16,357 nucleotides of DNA from a bacterium (GTDB lineage: Bacteria > Hydrogenedentota > Hydrogenedentia > Hydrogenedentiales > SLHB01). Below are positions 1 through 7,597 of this stretch, piece after piece. Positions within the stretch are counted from its first letter, which is position 1. Each line of letters opens with the position of its first letter. The DNA lies in the NCBI GenBank assembly GCA_024231375.1, contig JAAEQP010000769.1, positions 1 through 16,357 of the forward strand, given 5' to 3'. The translations under genes were made by a program, and so were the position numbers. The notes under the pieces are model-generated. The model ran no database searches and was not told where the DNA came from. It saw nothing but the letters and a program-made list of their open reading frames with translations.

Positions 1-915
1 CTGTTTGCGGACGAAGCTGCGGGTCTGCAAGTCCTTGACGGCAGTCATGCCCGCGTCGCACACGGCCAGCGCCTCGTCGTACCGGCCCAGAACCGTGAGA
101 CTCTTTGCGCGGAACAGGTACGATTCTCCGAGCAACTGCTCCTGATAGGGGTCGAACGTCTCCGGATCCCGGTTGGGGTTCGCGCGGTTCCACGTGTCGA
201 GTCGTTCCCGTTCGGCCCCGGCTTGCTCGATGGCCCGCTCGAGGATGTCGGACGCACGTCGATAGGCGACCTCAGGCTCAATCTTCATCTTTCCATGGTA
301 GTCGTGCAGGAGTCGACCGAGGGCCGCCCGAATCTCGAAGGTCCAAGGATTGGCGTCGATACCATTCTCCAGAAGTGCGCGGGCTCTGGAGGGCTCCCCG
401 GCATTCTCGGCGATGAAGAACGCGCCCAGCACGTACAGCCGCTCAAGGTTGGGATTCATCTTGAGGGTCAGTTCGTACCACGGGATGAGTTCCACGGGGT
501 CGCTATGCCGCGGCACCTCCATGTACGGCTGGATCTGACGCTGAAGGTCACCTACGGGACCGCGCCAATCCGTAGACGGGGTCAGGGTCATGGCAATCCC
601 GTCTTTGTGCTGCAGTCCTGAATGGACGTCGCACGCCGCGCGAGCGCAGACGCCCTTCTGTTCTTCCGTCTCGGTCGGCATCCGGTAGGCTACTCCGTTG
701 TGCAGGTACTCGAGCGTCTTCAACCAGACCAGACTGCCCACGGTGAATTGGACCTGGCCCATGAGGGAAATGGCGATTGATTCCCGGGCAGATGCCAACT
801 CGTCAGGTGTGAAGTGGCTTGAGGTCGCCACCTTGGGCTGGCAGTAGTGGGCCAAGACACCGCACATGCCGAAGGCCAGAACGACGCCGGCGGGCAAGAG
901 AATGCATTTTCGCAT
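1..915 (-). CDS. Membrane-anchored TPR-like protein, C-terminus beyond the window
   Basis: The frame is open for 305 codons from an ATG at 913-915 to the window edge, so the end of the protein is missing. A GGAGAAGG ribosome site lies just upstream. Residues 1-22 have two early basic residues and then a hydrophobic stretch, so they form a signal peptide or membrane anchor; most of the protein should lie outside the cytoplasm. Helical repeats resembling tetratricopeptides can be read at about 145-205 (a typical NPNLERLYVLGAFFIAE...ALLENGIDANP pattern) and again at 264-292 (FRAKSLTVLGRYDEALAVCD). It starts 22 bases after the ABC permease stop and is probably the third gene of that operon. The likely role is a protein-interaction partner or accessory factor of the exporter; this is inferred from position only. 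Confidence is high that it is a gene, moderate for the TPR label, low for function. Confidence 0.85.
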   Translation of the reverse strand, partial: MRKCILLPAGVVLAFGMCGVLAHYCQPKVATSSHFTPDELASARESIAISLMGQVQFTVGSLVWLKTLEYLHNGVAYRMPTETEEQKGVCARAACDVHSGLQHKDGIAMTLTPSTDWRGPVGDLQRQIQPYMEVPRHSDPVELIPWYELTLKMNPNLERLYVLGAFFIAENAGEPSRARALLENGIDANPWTFEIRAALGRLLHDYHGKMKIEPEVAYRRASDILERAIEQAGAERERLDTWNRANPNRDPETFDPYQEQLLGESYLFRAKSLTVLGRYDEALAVCDAGMTAVKDLQTRSFVRKQ

Positions 916-937
916 GGTTTCCTTCTCCCTACCGCGT

Positions 938-1705
938 TTACAGAGGCTGCCGCCGGAATCGCCACGATCCCAAGGCGAGGAATATCCCTGCGTAAAGGAC
1001 GGCGTATAGCGTCATGGCGCCGAGAACACCCCAAGAGACAGCGGGCCATTCGTGAACCACCTTCTTCGAAAGGTCGAACAGTTCCAGGTGCGGCACAACC
1101 CAGTACACCAGTTCCAGGATCCATCGTGCCACGCCCGTGGCCGATGAGTGGACCGTCAACAGGGTATTCGAGAAGGTGCTCATGGCCAGCGTCAGAAGCA
1201 GACAGATGGTTACGTTGGCGCCATGAGTCAAGACCAGCGACATTGCCAGGACGAATGCAGCGATCACCCACATGGATAGCACCCGCAGGAACAGGGCCTG
1301 TGCAAACACGGCGCCCGTCGGGATATGCATCACGGTAAGGAGCGTGAACAGCTCGGCGAAGAACAGCAGCACCACACACGAAGCCATTGCGCTCACGCCC
1401 ACATACTTGCCGAGATAGACCATCATTCGGCTCACAGGTTTCGCCACCAAGGGTTGCAGCGTACGGTTCTCAATCTCCGAGGGAAATTGCCGCGCCGCTG
1501 CCACCACGCAGATCACGCTGCACATCAGGTTGATGACCGTGAAACCGACGTCCTTGACGAACTTGCCGAGACCCTCAATCCCGAATTTGGCGAATATGCC
1601 GGCACCGATCATGAGAGCCAAGCCCAGAATGAGCACGACGTAGGGGTCCTTACGCCGAAGGGATTCGAGAATGGTAACATGCGCGATTGCAATTGACTTG
1701 CTCAT
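938..1705 (-). CDS. ABC-2 type transporter permease
   Basis: This 255-residue integral membrane protein is the channel half of an ABC exporter in the inner membrane. Six hydrophobic segments are visible at about residues 21-39, 53-71, 103-126, 141-160, 164-183 and 225-246. The cytoplasmic stretch EIENRTLQPLVAKPVSR (77-93) followed by YLGKYVG is a hallmark of ABC-2 permeases of the NosY-like type, where an E-x-x-x-R-T-L turn faces the ATPase. The start chosen is the ATG at 1703-1705, with GAGGAG nine bases upstream. A longer in-frame start at 1789 is rejected because it would overlap the ATPase gene and add a charged tail. It lies 13 bases after the ATPase stop, so the two are surely co-transcribed and form one transporter. 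The substrate cannot be told from sequence. Confidence 0.93.
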   Translation of the reverse strand: MSKSIAIAHVTILESLRRKDPYVVLILGLALMIGAGIFAKFGIEGLGKFVKDVGFTVINLMCSVICVVAAARQFPSEIENRTLQPLVAKPVSRMMVYLGKYVGVSAMASCVVLLFFAELFTLLTVMHIPTGAVFAQALFLRVLSMWVIAAFVLAMSLVLTHGANVTICLLLTLAMSTFSNTLLTVHSSATGVARWILELVYWVVPHLELFDLSKKVVHEWPAVSWGVLGAMTLYAVLYAGIFLALGSWRFRRQPL

Positions 1706-1718
1706 GACGACACGCTCC

Positions 1719-2651
1719 TCACGTGGTCTTGTGGCCGATCCGGCCGACGAAGTATTCTTCCAAGGAACCCGATTCACGGCGATCTTCAAGCACGGACATG
1801 CCGTTCGAGCGAAGCGCCTCCATCAGGGCGTCGTGGGCCGAGGCGTCGGACGTGACGAAACCGTCAACGCCCTCTTCCGCGTTCGGCGTTCTCTCGATAC
1901 CATCCGGTACCGGGAGCGGACGGCCCGAAGTACGAGCAACAATCGAGTACCGCTTCACCGATGCGAGCAATTCCGGCACTCTGCGCTCTTCGATGACACG
2001 GCCCTCGTCCACGAGCACAATGCGGTCGCACAGGCGGGTCACCTCCGTCAACTCGTGAGAGGAGAAGAACACCGTCTTGCCGCGATCCTTGAACCCCTGC
2101 AGGATACGCCTGACATCGTACCGGGCGACCGGATCGAGGCCTGACGTGACTTCGTCCAGGATGAGAAGATCCGGTTCGTTCATGATGGCTTGGGCGATGC
2201 CCACGCGCTGCAGCATTCCTTTCGAGAACGTGCGCAATCGGTCGTCGCCGCGCGCGGCCAATCCCACGCGCTCAAGCAAGCCAGAAACGACGCGAGGCCG
2301 TTCGCCCGAGGGAATATCGACGAGCTTGGCGTACAACCCAAGGGCCTCGCGTGCCGTCAGAAATGGGTAGTACAACGCCACTTCAGGCAGATAGCCGATG
2401 CGGCGGCGGTTCTCGACCGAGGCCGTGCGGTTTCCAAACAGACGGGTCTCGCCTTTGGTCGGTTTGACGAAGTCGAGCAGCACTTTGATGGTGGTGGTCT
2501 TTCCGGCCCCATTGGGTCCGATGAAGCCAACCACGTCACCTTGTTCTACACGAATATTCAACCCGGCGGCGGCGTGGACGATTTGGCCACGCCTCCCCTT
2601 GAAATCGACGTGCAAATCTCTGACTTCGATTGCGGGGCATGATGTGTCCAT
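1719..2651 (-). CDS. ABC transporter ATP-binding protein
   Basis: This 310-residue cytoplasmic ATPase powers the adjacent permease. The Walker A motif GPNGAGKTT is at 45-53, the LPE turn at the Q-loop position at 88-90 (Glu in place of Gln, common in this ABC-2 group), the signature SKGMLQ at 143-148, Walker B LLILDE at 162-167, and the switch histidine at 199. About 100 further residues after the core form the C-terminal extension seen in CcmA/NosF-like drug and polymer exporters. The start is the ATG at 2649-2651, with GGAGG about ten bases upstream; the in-frame ATG at 2711 has no such site and adds an unconserved arginine-rich tail. It is the first gene of the operon that continues with the permease and the TPR protein. 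No convincing promoter was seen in the 129 bp upstream. Confidence 0.95.
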   Translation of the reverse strand: MDTSCPAIEVRDLHVDFKGRRGQIVHAAAGLNIRVEQGDVVGFIGPNGAGKTTTIKVLLDFVKPTKGETRLFGNRTASVENRRRIGYLPEVALYYPFLTAREALGLYAKLVDIPSGERPRVVSGLLERVGLAARGDDRLRTFSKGMLQRVGIAQAIMNEPDLLILDEVTSGLDPVARYDVRRILQGFKDRGKTVFFSSHELTEVTRLCDRIVLVDEGRVIEERRVPELLASVKRYSIVARTSGRPLPVPDGIERTPNAEEGVDGFVTSDASAHDALMEALRSNGMSVLEDRRESGSLEEYFVGRIGHKTT

Positions 2652-2742
2652 GACCTTGGACCTCCAGAACGGGCGATGCGGCCAAACCCGTGGGTACGCG
2701 TGAAGCGGCACCCGGATTCCGGCCGGGTCGGCACCGACAGGG

Positions 2743-2772
2743 GCCTGGGGACGGCTGACACCGTCCCCAGGC
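2743..2772 (-). terminator. 12-bp perfect hairpin after the pseudopilin gene
   Basis: A perfect inverted repeat has arms GCCTGGGGACGG (2743-2754) and CCGTCCCCAGGC (2761-2772) with a six-base loop. It begins nine bases past the pseudopilin stop codon. No U-tract follows on the minus strand, so it is either an intrinsic terminator without a U-run, an mRNA 3' end protector, or a REP-like palindrome. A second weaker hairpin (arms ACCCGG and CCGGGT, 2710-2728) lies next to it in the same gap. Confidence 0.6.
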
Positions 2773-2780
2773 GGGTTTCA

Positions 2781-3698
2781 TCAGTGGCTGTGGCCGGTGT
2801 GCGTGGCTTCGTGGAGCGCGATACCGGCTGCGCTCACGGGGAAGCCTTCGATGCTGCCTGGCGAATACCGCTCGAATTGGACGTGCCCGTCCATGAAGAG
2901 GACGTTGCAGCCGCCCGGCACGTGGTTGAAATGCGACGCCTCGCCGCCGGAGATCTCATCCCACATGACCGGAAGGTTCGACTGTGCAGCGGCCGTGGCT
3001 GCGGGGTTGTTGATGTCCGAAATCAGGAACCGCTCGATTCCTTCACGGAGCCTGTAGGCAGTGTCCTTGCCTCCGATGACGAGTCCGCTACCGCCTTCTT
3101 CGAAGTTCCAATCTTCATCAACGACGCCAGGACCATCGTCCTCGATGGCTTCGATCAGGCCGCCGAGGGCGTGCCCGAAGCTGTCGGCATCCGCCTGCAC
3201 CTGGAACATGCCCGGGTCAACGGCCCATCCTACGTACACGTACGGGTGCTCGTACACCTCGCACGGCTCGACGACGCCGTTGCCGACAGTCAGGTTGTGC
3301 CCATCGTGTTCGCCATGCTCCCAGTTCGACGACTGGTTGTTGCCCTCGTCCCACATCTCGACGGGGGTGCCGACGTTGGCCGAACTCGGGCAAACGAGCA
3401 CGTTGAAGTCAGACAGGTACTCGGGGTAGATGGACACGCAATCCATGATGGTGGCCAGCGCCTCCTCCATGATGGCCCCATCACAGTGGGTGGCTTTCAT
3501 GGGCGGAAACTTCTCCCCGGCGGATTCGTTGGCGTACATCTTGAACACCAACCCCATCTGTTTGAGGTTGTTCTGGCAGGAGGCCCGGCGTGCGGCCTCG
3601 CGCGCACGCGCCAAGGCAGGCAGCAGGATGGCTGCCAGTATGCCGATGATGGCAATGACCACCAGCAATTCAATCAACGTAAAGCCTCTGGGCTTCAT
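2781..3698 (-). CDS. Type II secretion-like pseudopilin (prepilin-type N-terminal methylation protein)
   Basis: This 305-residue protein begins [21 protein letters not shown], a textbook prepilin peptidase site: cleavage after Gly5, methylated Phe at +1, Glu at +5 (residue 10), then one hydrophobic helix. After it comes [18 protein letters not shown], and near the C-terminus [17 protein letters not shown]. This pair defines the large secreted pseudopilin-like families (DUF1559 or H-x9-DG type) that are multiplied in Planctomycetota, Lentisphaerota and related phyla. The spacing here is H-x10-DG, one residue longer than the usual motif. The protein is rich in Asp and Glu and ends His-rich (THTGHSH). 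The start is the ATG at 3696-3698, with AAGGAG upstream; a start at 3764 would bury the prepilin leader. A short inverted repeat ATTCC-CGC-GGAAT at 3723-3735 lies in the leader. No pilus or secretion genes are adjacent, as is usual for these families. Its role outside the cell is unknown. Confidence 0.93.
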   Translation of the reverse strand: MKPRGFTLIELLVVIAIIGILAAILLPALARAREAARRASCQNNLKQMGLVFKMYANESAGEKFPPMKATHCDGAIMEEALATIMDCVSIYPEYLSDFNVLVCPSSANVGTPVEMWDEGNNQSSNWEHGEHDGHNLTVGNGVVEPCEVYEHPYVYVGWAVDPGMFQVQADADSFGHALGGLIEAIEDDGPGVVDEDWNFEEGGSGLVIGGKDTAYRLREGIERFLISDINNPAATAAAQSNLPVMWDEISGGEASHFNHVPGGCNVLFMDGHVQFERYSPGSIEGFPVSAAGIALHEATHTGHSH

Positions 3699-3812
3699 GA
3701 CTACGACTCCTTCCCGGCCCGGATTCCCGCGGAATAAACGGCAAACCCGAGCCTTCTCGCACATAGATCGGATGAAGACTTGGAAACGGGACTTGAACTG
3801 TTTGGGATGGAG

Positions 3813-4139
3813 CTAGACGGAGGGTGGGCCGCGCCGGTACGGCGTGAGGGTTCCGGGGTCCAGGGGCTCGCCGCTTTCGTCCAGGACAAGCCCGTCGAAC
3901 GCGGGAACGGGCGTGGGCAGCGCACTGACGGCCACGGGCGCGACGAGTATGGCCTTCTTGCCCATGAGCACGAGGTCCATTTGGCAGTCCGGGCCTTCGT
4001 GCGAACAATGGGCCTCGTGAAACTGCGCTTCGATGGCGAGCACGCCGAACAGAACGAGGGCGAGGCCCAGCAGTCCGGCAAGGCCGGTCTGCAAGGCGTA
4101 GAGCCTGACGGGACGGCGTGCTATGGGCGACAGATTCAT
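3813..4139 (-). CDS. Small single-span membrane protein with a His/Cys cluster, unknown function
   Basis: I do not recognise this 108-residue protein. It has a basic N-terminus (ARRPVR), one transmembrane helix at about 16-36 (LQTGLAGLLGLALVLFGVLA), then a compact polar cluster FHEAHCSHEGPDC at 40-52 with three His and two Cys. It closes with a Pro-rich tail that contains PALDG-like spacing and ends RRGPPSV. The orientation suggests that the His/Cys cluster lies outside the cytoplasm, next to the membrane, where it could bind a metal or form a disulfide; this is inference. The start is the ATG at 4137-4139, preceded by GAGGT; longer forms upstream lack a ribosome site and read through the promoter. 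A good promoter at 4185-4214 and a leader stem-loop at 4154-4177 support it as an independent gene rather than a tail of the kinase operon. Confidence 0.72.
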   Translation of the reverse strand: MNLSPIARRPVRLYALQTGLAGLLGLALVLFGVLAIEAQFHEAHCSHEGPDCQMDLVLMGKKAILVAPVAVSALPTPVPAFDGLVLDESGEPLDPGTLTPYRRGPPSV

Positions 4140-4153
4140 GCGGACGACCTCAA

Positions 4154-4177
4154 CGGTACGGTTCCGCACCGATACCG
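4154..4177 (-). promoter_or_regulatory. 5' leader stem-loop of the small membrane protein gene
   Basis: Arms CGGTA+CGGT (4154-4162) and ACCG+TACCG (4168-4177, one bulged base at 4172) form a nine-pair stem with a five-base loop. It begins at the predicted transcription start (about 4178) and ends about 14 bases before the ATG, leaving the GAGGT ribosome site free. It may stabilise the mRNA 5' end, or act as a weak terminator of the kinase transcript. Confidence 0.5.
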
Positions 4178-4184
4178 CACATGC

Positions 4185-4214
4185 AGGATAACTCTTGACG
4201 GCAGAACCTGTCAA
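4185..4214 (-). promoter_or_regulatory. Sigma70-type promoter for the small membrane protein gene
   Basis: On the minus strand a perfect -35 TTGACA (4209-4214) is followed after 18 bases by TATCCT (4185-4190; four of six consensus positions). The -35 box overlaps the kinase stop codon at 4211-4213. The predicted start near 4178 gives a leader of about 39 bases. Confidence 0.6.
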
Positions 4215-5218
4215 TGGCCCCAACGGGCCTGTTTGGACCGTTCGATGAGCCAGGCGCTCTGGGCCGCCAGGCGCTCCATCCACTCGCAGGCCGTGTGCCC
4301 GGCGACCTTGCCGCCTTGTTGCGGCATCTGGTAGGACACGGTGGCGATGTGCTTGATGCCCACGGAGTAGTAGAGGGCGGTTTCCTCGTACCAGGACAGA
4401 GACCGGTAGCGTTGATAGTGATACAGCAGGCGGTCCGTACGTTTGGTGAGCCGCTCGGGCCGCATGGTGGTGCGCACGCAGAGGTTTGAAATGGCGTACG
4501 CCAAGTCCTCAAGGTAGCATCCGTCGCCAGCGAACTCGAAATCCACAATGGCCATGAGCCGTTCGCCGTTGAAGATCAGGTTCCCGCCGTGCCAGTCGCC
4601 ATGGATCAGTCCCGTTTCGAACCGGTTCCTGGCTTCGTAGTTGAGGGAATCGCCCGCTTCGTGAAGGAACAGCGCAATCTGGTTGCAGTAGTCGTCGACG
4701 GGAAACCCCTCGCTGTTCTCTTCCTTTGCACGTTCGTAGAGGCCCGCGAACAGGCTGCGGGGCACTTCGCTGAACCGCCACATCCGCGCGTCCCGCGGGG
4801 GGCGGGGATAATCGCGGCACACTTCGTGGAGCTTGCCCAAGGCTTCGGCGGAAATGGCGAGTGTCTTGGACGACACGGTCATGGCTTCGCCGTCCACAAA
4901 CTGCTGGAGTTCCATGGCCCAATCGTCGACCTCGACGATGCGCGTGCCGTCGCGGCCCGCCTGGATGCGCGCCACGGGCAGGCCGTGCTTGTCGAGATGG
5001 TCCGACAGACGATGCTGGAACCGCAAGGCATCGAGGACATACGGGTCGCGGCGGTAGGTCTTGACGAGGAACGTGCCCGCGTCGGTCTTGACGACCAGCT
5101 TCCGGTGACGGCGTTGGTGCGCGGCGGCCAACGGCTGAGGCCGTTCGACATTGCCCAGTTCGTAGTGACCGCGGATCATGTCCGCCAGAGTATCGAGGCC
5201 GTCGCGCTGTTGGCTCAC
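4211..5218 (-). CDS. Aminoglycoside phosphotransferase (APH)-fold kinase
   Basis: This 335-residue soluble kinase of the APH/CotS/choline-kinase superfamily transfers phosphate from ATP to a small molecule, usually a hydroxyl. The catalytic loop HGDWHGGN is at 206-213 (base Asp208, Asn213) and the metal-binding DFE at 226-228. The probable ATP lysine is Lys53 in LVKTYR, after the strand VVKTDAGTF. The length and the PQPL...KLVVKT N-terminus resemble CotS-type and homoserine-kinase-like members more than true antibiotic-resistance enzymes. No sequence feature fixes the substrate. The start is GTG at 5216-5218, which overlaps the TGA of the acylase gene by four bases (GTGA), so translation is probably coupled; an AGAAGG site lies about 13 bases upstream. 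Because of this coupling, the kinase may phosphorylate a product released by the acylase after uptake; that is inference. Confidence 0.9.
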   Translation of the reverse strand: MSQQRDGLDTLADMIRGHYELGNVERPQPLAAAHQRRHRKLVVKTDAGTFLVKTYRRDPYVLDALRFQHRLSDHLDKHGLPVARIQAGRDGTRIVEVDDWAMELQQFVDGEAMTVSSKTLAISAEALGKLHEVCRDYPRPPRDARMWRFSEVPRSLFAGLYERAKEENSEGFPVDDYCNQIALFLHEAGDSLNYEARNRFETGLIHGDWHGGNLIFNGERLMAIVDFEFAGDGCYLEDLAYAISNLCVRTTMRPERLTKRTDRLLYHYQRYRSLSWYEETALYYSVGIKHIATVSYQMPQQGGKVAGHTACEWMERLAAQSAWLIERSKQARWGH

Positions 5219-7422
5219 GGGATCGTCAACACCTTCTCCGATTCAACATGATCGAGGAGTTCGTCCTTCGTGAACCACGTTGGCTTGAACTGGCGACGCG
5301 AGAAGAGCTTGTCGCCCTGATCCATGTAATGGGGTGAGGCCGGATCGGCGCTCTGCCCCCACGGGGTGCATGTGTACGATTCGATGCCGTCGGCGTGGAA
5401 GAACATGAGCATCATGGCCATCGAGCCGTTGTCGCCTATGTACGTGCCGGACCCCTTGGGGCTTTCCGAACTGCGCACGTCAAAGAGGGTTTCGGTGAAG
5501 TTGGGGCCGCTCGAATTCGCGCCGAAATCCGCGCCGCCACAGGGGTACAACACTCCGCCGCGGCCGACCTTGTGTACGTCGCCCCATGCCACGTCGAGCG
5601 TACCGTACTGCTCCTTGATTTCCACCACCGTTTCCGCGAAGAGGTCGAGGAGCTTGATCTGGTCCTCCTTGCTCAGTTCGCCACCCTCAACGACTTCATC
5701 AAGGGGGATCGCGCCGGGGAGCTTATGCCGCCAGAACTTGAAGGCCACGGTTCCTCTGGACAGCGACGTATATTCGCCGTCCCATTCGAGGAAGTCCCGT
5801 GCGGCCCTCGCGAAGTAGGCGTCCTTCATGTGCTCCGCGCCAACCGCATCGATGGCTGATTGGAGCGCCGCCTGCCACGTGGCGCCCAGCGGGTCGTACA
5901 CGTCCATGGCCAGGGCCATGGCCTCTTCCTTGGTCATGGACTCGTTCTCACTGAGGACCTTGGTCGAACGGCGGCCGCGCGGATTGGTGTAATCCCACGT
6001 CACGTTGAAGATGTACGGCGGGTACTTGTCCGGGGTCATGGTCGAATCGAGCATCATCAGCTCGGGGCTGATGTTGCAGTTCTGGAAGTAGCCCTGCGGC
6101 GGATTCTTGGCCTGGACCAGGTCCGCGATGTCATGGATGCCCAGCCACTTGCTGGCCGACGTGTTGCCCGGTACGGGCGCGTTCCAGTCGTAGCCTTCGG
6201 GCCGGATGGGCGTGCATCCCAGCCGCACGTACTGAATGTTGCCCGACGTGTCGGCGAACATGAGGTTCTGCTCCATGAACTGGTTCATGGATATGGCTTC
6301 GTAGAACTCATCGCAGTTCTTGGCCTGCATCATCTGGTACATCTGCTCAAAGAGGCCGGTCTGCTCCATGTAGGGCGTGGCGCCGACGCACACGGTCCCG
6401 GTCTCGCTGTCCGGCTCCTCGACAAAGGGCCCCAGGTGGGTGTACACCGCCGGCTGCATGACGGGGTCCGCGTCCTTCACGTTGATGGTGTACATAGCGG
6501 GCGTGCCCGTCTTCCACTCTCCGTCGTATTCGTACTTGAGGGGGTTCTCCGGGTCGATTTTCAGCATGTACACGTCGGCCGTGTCCGGTCCGCCGGTGGT
6601 ACAGGCCCAACCGACGTGGCCGTTGTTGCCAAGCACGGCCAAGGGCGAACCCACCAGGAAATATCCGTTCATGGCTAGGTCGCCGGTATGGACTCGTGCC
6701 TCGTAGAACACGGCCATGCCTTCCCAGCTCAGATGGGGATCCATCAACAGAATCGGGCACCCTTCAGCGGATCGTTCTGGGGCGACAACCCAACCGTTGG
6801 ACCCGAATCCCGGCGCTTTGTGCTTGTTGTTGAGGTCGTCCATGATGTTGCCCAAAGGCCAGCGCATGATCATGGCACGGCCGATGGCCATGCAGTGCCA
6901 CCCCTGCAACTCAAGGGCGTGCGCGGGTTTCTTGTCCGGATGCTCCGCCACGTAGGCGTTGACGCCTGCAACGAACTGGTCGCCGATGGCACGCAACTCT
7001 TCGGGCGCCGTTTCCCAGTAGGTGGCGCAGAGTGTGTCGTTCTTGATGAGCCGCATGAAGTAGTCCTGCTGGACGTACTCGGGGCCATAGGCCTCCGCCA
7101 TGGTGCCAATGGCGGTACGGACGTTCTCGTAGAGGTCGTCGAGCCGGTCCTCAGCCTGGGAATACCCGAGCGCGTACGCGGCGGCGGGCATGGTGTCGGC
7201 GTATACATGAGGCACGCCCCACGTGTCGCGGTACACCGTAGCCGTCGTTTCGACGACGGGGACCGGCGTCACCGGTTCGACGGGCACGGGCTCCGGCACG
7301 CCTGTAGTCGGCACAGGTTCCGGGGGTGTGGATTCGGGCTTCTCGGCGGGTTTGCCGCACCCGGTAGCGAGGACGCCTGTGAGAACGACAAGACACATGG
7401 TCAGGACAAGGCTGCGCATCAT
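5215..7422 (-). CDS. Penicillin acylase family (Ntn hydrolase) lipoprotein
   Basis: This 735-residue enzyme precursor hydrolyses an amide bond to release an acyl group from a lactam, homoserine lactone, peptide or similar amide. Residues 1-22 are a lipoprotein signal with lipobox LATGC, so Cys22 becomes the lipidated first residue. A Pro/Glu-rich linker (about 24-57) tethers the enzyme to the membrane. The alpha-chain hallmark RDTWGVPHVYA comes just after, then FGSNGWVVAP. Ser208 in that motif is the expected nucleophile and the new N-terminus of the beta chain after self-cleavage. The total length matches the family. The start is the first of two adjacent ATGs (7420-7422), with AAGGAG seven bases upstream; the longer start at 7482 would bury the signal. 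It shares a four-base overlap with the downstream kinase. The substrate is unknown; quorum-signal acylase, cephalosporin-type acylase or peptide acylase are all possible. Confidence 0.94.
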   Translation of the reverse strand: MMRSLVLTMCLVVLTGVLATGCGKPAEKPESTPPEPVPTTGVPEPVPVEPVTPVPVVETTATVYRDTWGVPHVYADTMPAAAYALGYSQAEDRLDDLYENVRTAIGTMAEAYGPEYVQQDYFMRLIKNDTLCATYWETAPEELRAIGDQFVAGVNAYVAEHPDKKPAHALELQGWHCMAIGRAMIMRWPLGNIMDDLNNKHKAPGFGSNGWVVAPERSAEGCPILLMDPHLSWEGMAVFYEARVHTGDLAMNGYFLVGSPLAVLGNNGHVGWACTTGGPDTADVYMLKIDPENPLKYEYDGEWKTGTPAMYTINVKDADPVMQPAVYTHLGPFVEEPDSETGTVCVGATPYMEQTGLFEQMYQMMQAKNCDEFYEAISMNQFMEQNLMFADTSGNIQYVRLGCTPIRPEGYDWNAPVPGNTSASKWLGIHDIADLVQAKNPPQGYFQNCNISPELMMLDSTMTPDKYPPYIFNVTWDYTNPRGRRSTKVLSENESMTKEEAMALAMDVYDPLGATWQAALQSAIDAVGAEHMKDAYFARAARDFLEWDGEYTSLSRGTVAFKFWRHKLPGAIPLDEVVEGGELSKEDQIKLLDLFAETVVEIKEQYGTLDVAWGDVHKVGRGGVLYPCGGADFGANSSGPNFTETLFDVRSSESPKGSGTYIGDNGSMAMMLMFFHADGIESYTCTPWGQSADPASPHYMDQGDKLFSRRQFKPTWFTKDELLDHVESEKVLTIP

Positions 7423-7530
7423 GGTGCGTCTCCTTCGGGCCTCGCGCCCGAGGCAATCGGAAGCGGTTGCACGATCTAACACAACGCGCCGGTGTCCGGC
7501 GCACGGAGTTAGTGTACCCGACGCCGTGGC

Positions 7531-7567
7531 GCGATGAAAGGCCGTTTCCCCGGAAGACGGTCATCGC
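7531..7567 (-). terminator. Hairpin downstream of the TolC-like gene
   Basis: A seven-base outer stem GCGATGA (7531-7537) pairs with TCATCGC (7561-7567). Inside it, CCGT (7542-7545) pairs with ACGG (7557-7560) and TTC with GAA, leaving an AAGG bulge on one side. It lies about 30 bases past the TolC-like stop. There is no U-tract. The rest of the 175-bp gap up to the acylase start holds no convincing promoter, although TACACT and TTGTGT-like fragments occur. Confidence 0.4.
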
Positions 7568-7597
7568 CCGAGACCACCGTCATGCCGGGCGGCCGCG

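Noticed and set aside
2676..3737. Plus-strand open frame of 353 codons
   Set aside because: Antisense to the pseudopilin gene, whose prepilin leader and C-terminal motif are unmistakable; it also runs through the intergenic hairpin.
3736..3770. Sigma54-like GG...TGC element upstream of the pseudopilin gene on the minus strand
   Set aside because: The distance between the GG and GC elements is one base too short for a sigma54 promoter, and the -24 box lacks the TGGCAC core.
4211..5218. Aminoglycoside resistance gene
   Set aside because: Only the general APH fold motifs are present; the N-terminal part and the coupling to an acylase fit a housekeeping or catabolic kinase, and nothing points to an antibiotic substrate.
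7423..7597. Promoter for the acylase gene in the gap after the TolC-like gene
   Set aside because: TACACT with TTTCAT at 17 bases, and TTGTGT-like pieces, match the consensus too poorly to call.
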